Shown here piece after piece: positions 49,924-52,300 of a stretch of DNA of 52,300 nt (position 1 is the first letter of the stretch; every line of letters starts with the position of its first letter). Source of the stretch: Clostridiales bacterium (GTDB lineage: Bacteria; Bacillota; Clostridia; Peptostreptococcales; Anaerovoracaceae); the NCBI GenBank assembly GCA_009782285.1, contig WRJK01000006.1, forward strand, positions 1 through 52,300. Direction: 5' to 3'. The notes under the pieces are model-generated. The model was not told where the DNA came from. It ran no database searches and saw only the letters and a program-made list of their open reading frames with translations. The translations under genes and the position numbers were made by a program.

Positions 49924-50697
49924 TCAGCACATATAGAAAGGTTCTAGGCCAACTTTTGACGAAACGACTTCAAGTTTGCCGCCGAAAGCCAACTCCAGCT
50001 TTCCAGCCATGTTTTCCACGAAGAACTTCTCCGTGCCGTAATGGCCAGCGTCGATCAAACATATCCCCTGTGCCATAGCGTGGTGCGCGTCGTGGTACTT
50101 GACGTCGCCTGTGATGAACAGGTCGCACCCGGAGCTTGCAGCGTTGTCAATCAAGTCCGCAGAGGCGCCGCTGCACAACCCGACTTTCCAGATTTTGGCG
50201 CCGGGGTCCCCTGTTGCAGCCATGCGTTCCAGTTTCAGCGCGTTCTTTACATAGCCGCACACTTCCCCGAAAGACGTTTTGGCAGGCAGCTCCCCGTACC
50301 TCCCGATTGGCGCCGATTCGAATTTCCTGACATTGGCCAGCGCAAGCAGCGAAGCCAAGTAGTCGTTGTTGCCGCCGTCCGCAGCGTCGAAATTCGTATG
50401 GGCCGAATAGGCAGAAATACCGTGCCGGATCAGCTCGACAACGATGTTACCCGTAGCAGTATTATGGTCAACCTTCCGCAAAGGCTTGAAAATCAAAGGG
50501 TGGTGGGTGACGATCAGGTCAGCGCCGCAGGCTTTTGCCTCTTCGACCACACCCCTCGTAATATCCAGGGCTATGATGGCTTTTTCAACCTGTTTCTTTC
50601 CAACGTCAACCTGCATGCCGGAATTGTCCCACTCGGCCGCAAGCGCAAGACTCGCTATGCTTTCAATATAGCTCGTTATCTCATCCATGTTCGTCAT
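49924..50697 (-). CDS. DUF34/Nif3-like dinuclear metal-centre protein
   Basis: 257 residues from ATG 50697, with GGAGG 7 bases upstream inside the end of trmK (17-base overlap). Metal-site motifs: THHPLIFKPL, AHTNFDAADGGNNDYLA, and C-terminal DVKYHDAHHA and DAGHYGTE. It is the short form without the inserted PII-like domain of YqfO. The family has been linked to GTP cyclohydrolase I-like or metal-insertion roles; the true function is unsettled. Pairing with trmK is widely conserved in Firmicutes. The stop is 5 bases from the rnpB -10 box. Confidence 0.93.
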   Translation of the reverse strand: MTNMDEITSYIESIASLALAAEWDNSGMQVDVGKKQVEKAIIALDITRGVVEEAKACGADLIVTHHPLIFKPLRKVDHNTATGNIVVELIRHGISAYSAHTNFDAADGGNNDYLASLLALANVRKFESAPIGRYGELPAKTSFGEVCGYVKNALKLERMAATGDPGAKIWKVGLCSGASADLIDNAASSGCDLFITGDVKYHDAHHAMAQGICLIDAGHYGTEKFFVENMAGKLELAFGGKLEVVSSKVGLEPFYMC

Positions 50698-51412
50698 TGT
50701 TTTGCCTCCTTATTCTATCTTCCAAGAACCTTATCCTGTTTTCGGTCCTGCTTGTTTTCTCTGCCCCTTCAAACTTCCCCTGCTGCATTGCGTTCAAAAC
50801 CTTCTTCTCAATGTTAAGCTTCCTGTTTAAGAATTCGGGAAACAAAGCACTGCTTTCGCATGCCGGGCAGCTGGGAATTTCATACTTGATGTCATCAGGG
50901 TATTCATCAAGCGAAGGCAGCCTTTTTACTGCTGCCGGCGGCACCGCAATGATAACCTCGCATATGAACCTGCCTTCAGCTGCAAGGCTCTCAGAAACCA
51001 CTGCAAACCCGGCTTCCCTGAGCCAGTACCTGAGCTTTCCTGCGCCGTTCCTCGGTTGAAGCACGTATTTTCCGAAGGATAGGGTCTTGTCTGTATCACG
51101 CCCAAGTATATGCGTGATCAAAACCCCGCCCATGCCTGCTATTACAACAACGTCGACTTCGCCTGCACAAAGAGGTTCCAAGCCGTCCCCGACCCTGAAG
51201 TCGACGCAGCCAGCGCCGTCAATCCCGTTGAATGCCTTCTTTGCCTTGTTCAGCGGCCCCACGCTTAGGTCGGTCATTACGACTCTTGGGCAAATTCGCC
51301 CTTCCCACAGGAAGAGCGGCAGAAAACCATGGTCCGTCCCAATGTCGGCCATGGTTTGCCCCTTTTCGATGCCGTATGAAATAGCCAAAAGCCTGTCGCT
51401 CAATGCCGCCAT
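50681..51412 (-). CDS. trmK: tRNA (adenine(22)-N1)-methyltransferase
   Basis: 243 residues. The Rossmann-fold SAM motif ADIGTDHGFLPLFLW, followed by TDLSVGPLNKAKKAF, VGDGLEPL and VVIAGMGGVLITHIL, is typical of TrmK (YqfN). It methylates N1 of A22 in the D-loop of certain tRNAs. The C-terminal about 70 residues form the usual helical part (LNIEKKVLNAMQQGKFEGA). It overlaps DUF34 downstream and starts 6 bases after a lipoprotein gene. Confidence 0.94.
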   Translation of the reverse strand: MAALSDRLLAISYGIEKGQTMADIGTDHGFLPLFLWEGRICPRVVMTDLSVGPLNKAKKAFNGIDGAGCVDFRVGDGLEPLCAGEVDVVVIAGMGGVLITHILGRDTDKTLSFGKYVLQPRNGAGKLRYWLREAGFAVVSESLAAEGRFICEVIIAVPPAAVKRLPSLDEYPDDIKYEIPSCPACESSALFPEFLNRKLNIEKKVLNAMQQGKFEGAEKTSRTENRIRFLEDRIRRQNNDEHG

Positions 51413-51418
51413 GTCACC

Positions 51419-52090
51419 TTACTCTATCGTATGATTTTTGATTGCGCAGTCCTGACAGATGAGAGTGTCGTATGTAGTCATAAAATACGCCGGGTTGATC
51501 GGCGTGACGCCGCAGCACGGCATGGTGCCTGTCAGCAGGGACATTTCCGTTTTCACCACTTCGTCATTGTCGGCAGTCACCGTTATCTGGTAGTAATCGC
51601 CGCTGTCAGTTCCGTAATAGAACATGTCATTGATTTTCAGTGCATCGCTGCCGTAAAGCCGGCGCATTTTTTCAGTGCTGTCCCCGACTGCAAGCCCCCT
51701 TGCTGTCTCGTATGCCCCTGATGTAGTTTCAAGCGCAAGCAATATGACTCCCCAATCGTCGTGGAAGTCAGCAAACACAGCCTTTGTGCCGTCCGAATAG
51801 GTGCGTTCCTTCACAAAAAACTCCGGTTCGTACAAATCGCTTTCGGTTTCAGCCAAAAGGTCGGCTGCCATCAGTCTGTCGAACTCGTTTTCGCAGATAC
51901 CAAGGGTTATGCCCCCTAGCTGCATGTCCGTTCTCTGAATGAACGCTCCTGTGGGCGCTTGCTTTGTATTTGCGCCGGTTGCAGCACCTTCAGCCAAAAC
52001 CCCTTCTGTTCCGGCAGCACCGGAAGATCCACAACCGGCTGAAAACGCTGAAATTGCAGCTAGCAACACAAACAAGCAGATTTGCTTCAT
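51419..52090 (-). CDS. Putative lipoprotein of unknown function
   Basis: 223 residues. A type II signal peptide ends at lipobox SAGC (Cys20), then a Gly/Ala-rich linker (21-48) and a domain of about 175 residues. The text DMQLGGITLGICENEFDRLMAADLL with GDSTEKMRRLYGSDALKIND suggests the SmpA/BamE-like or DUF-type pattern in which a parameter is compared along a threshold-like fold, but I cannot name the family. Four Cys near the end (MPCCGV, CQDC) could form disulfides or bind metal. AGGGGGG precedes the ATG; the gene leads a likely lipoprotein-trmK-DUF34 transcript. Confidence 0.75.
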   Translation of the reverse strand: MKQICLFVLLAAISAFSAGCGSSGAAGTEGVLAEGAATGANTKQAPTGAFIQRTDMQLGGITLGICENEFDRLMAADLLAETESDLYEPEFFVKERTYSDGTKAVFADFHDDWGVILLALETTSGAYETARGLAVGDSTEKMRRLYGSDALKINDMFYYGTDSGDYYQITVTADNDEVVKTEMSLLTGTMPCCGVTPINPAYFMTTYDTLICQDCAIKNHTIE

Positions 52091-52156
52091 TTTCTAGCCC
52101 CCCTCTTGTGCCCCGATTGCCGTCAGCCAAGGCGGCAAACCTGACGAATTAAATAC

Positions 52157-52185
52157 AGAATATCACATGTTTGAAAATTTGGCAA
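52157..52185 (-). promoter_or_regulatory. Promoter of the lipoprotein-trmK-DUF34 operon
   Basis: On the minus strand: -35 TTGCCA (52185-52180), a 17-base spacer, -10 TATTCT (52162-52157) preceded by TGA (extended -10), about 67 bases before the lipoprotein ATG. In the remaining bases to the window end (52186-52300) I see no gene. A TTGACA at about 52239 on the + strand lacks a good -10 at the right distance. Confidence 0.65.
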
Positions 52186-52300
52186 CAACGGCTTTACATA
52201 TTTGAGGACAAACGCATCAATTTTTTCTCCAAACCACTTGACAAAAAGCAAATAATATGAAACCCGTTAAAAATGCTGGGCACCAGCAAGTTTTTACGAT

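Overview
The window reads as a chromosomal segment of an anaerobic, amino-acid-fermenting member of the Bacillota, most likely class Clostridia. The grounds are strong AGGAGG-type ribosome binding sites, an RNase P RNA with type A signature blocks, ferredoxin-linked 2-oxoacid oxidation, a selenocysteine formate dehydrogenase with NuoE/NuoF-like partners, a 2-hydroxyacyl-CoA dehydratase activase, and dockerin and SLH surface proteins. No phage, transposase or CRISPR array was seen. The species cannot be named from the sequence.

Layout. (1) 1-2.7 kb: two secreted Ig-like (BIG2) proteins, the first cut by the window edge. (2) 2.8-12.8 kb: one probable long transcript encoding a chemoreceptor, ilvBNCD (valine/isoleucine synthesis), and a 1065-residue fusion of ferredoxin, [FeFe]-hydrogenase-like domain, PAS, histidine kinase and two receivers. 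(3) 12.8-16.0 kb, minus strand: a paralogous membrane hybrid kinase, a bacteriohemerythrin and a PHP phosphoesterase, meeting the hydrogenase-kinase tail to tail. (4) 16.2-26.3 kb: a clear promoter drives hutH-hutU-hutI-fchA-ftcD followed without a break by a four-subunit 2-oxoacid:ferredoxin oxidoreductase, then a lipoprotein. This would take histidine to glutamate and one-carbon folate, and glutamate-derived 2-oxoglutarate to succinyl-CoA. (5) 26.3-31.8 kb: an ArsR regulator, a large secreted M14 carboxypeptidase with cohesin-like and dockerin modules, an FAD dehydrogenase, and an unlisted 55-residue membrane protein. (6) 31.8-40 kb, minus strand: DUF1292 protein, then a formate dehydrogenase operon read as small hydrophobic peptide, aminotransferase, NuoE-like, NuoF-like, FdhA (in-frame UGA = Sec), MobA, FdhD. 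(7) 40-42 kb: a decayed stretch with a pentapeptide-repeat remnant and a frameshifted uracil-DNA glycosylase, then a candidate structured RNA (possibly 6S) and yebC. (8) 42-52 kb: a 1412-residue activase, a cysteine-rich protein, an SLH surface protein, rnpB, DUF34/Nif3, trmK and a lipoprotein.

The most unusual features are two heptanucleotide tandem arrays (about 32.16-32.39 kb and 42.03-42.42 kb). Each begins inside the 3' end of a minus-strand gene (fdhD and the activase), supplies that gene's stop codon, and gives it the same Gly-Gly-x-Leu ending. The second notable feature is the pair of adjacent paralogous hybrid kinases, one carrying an H-cluster-like domain and the other lying next to a hemerythrin.
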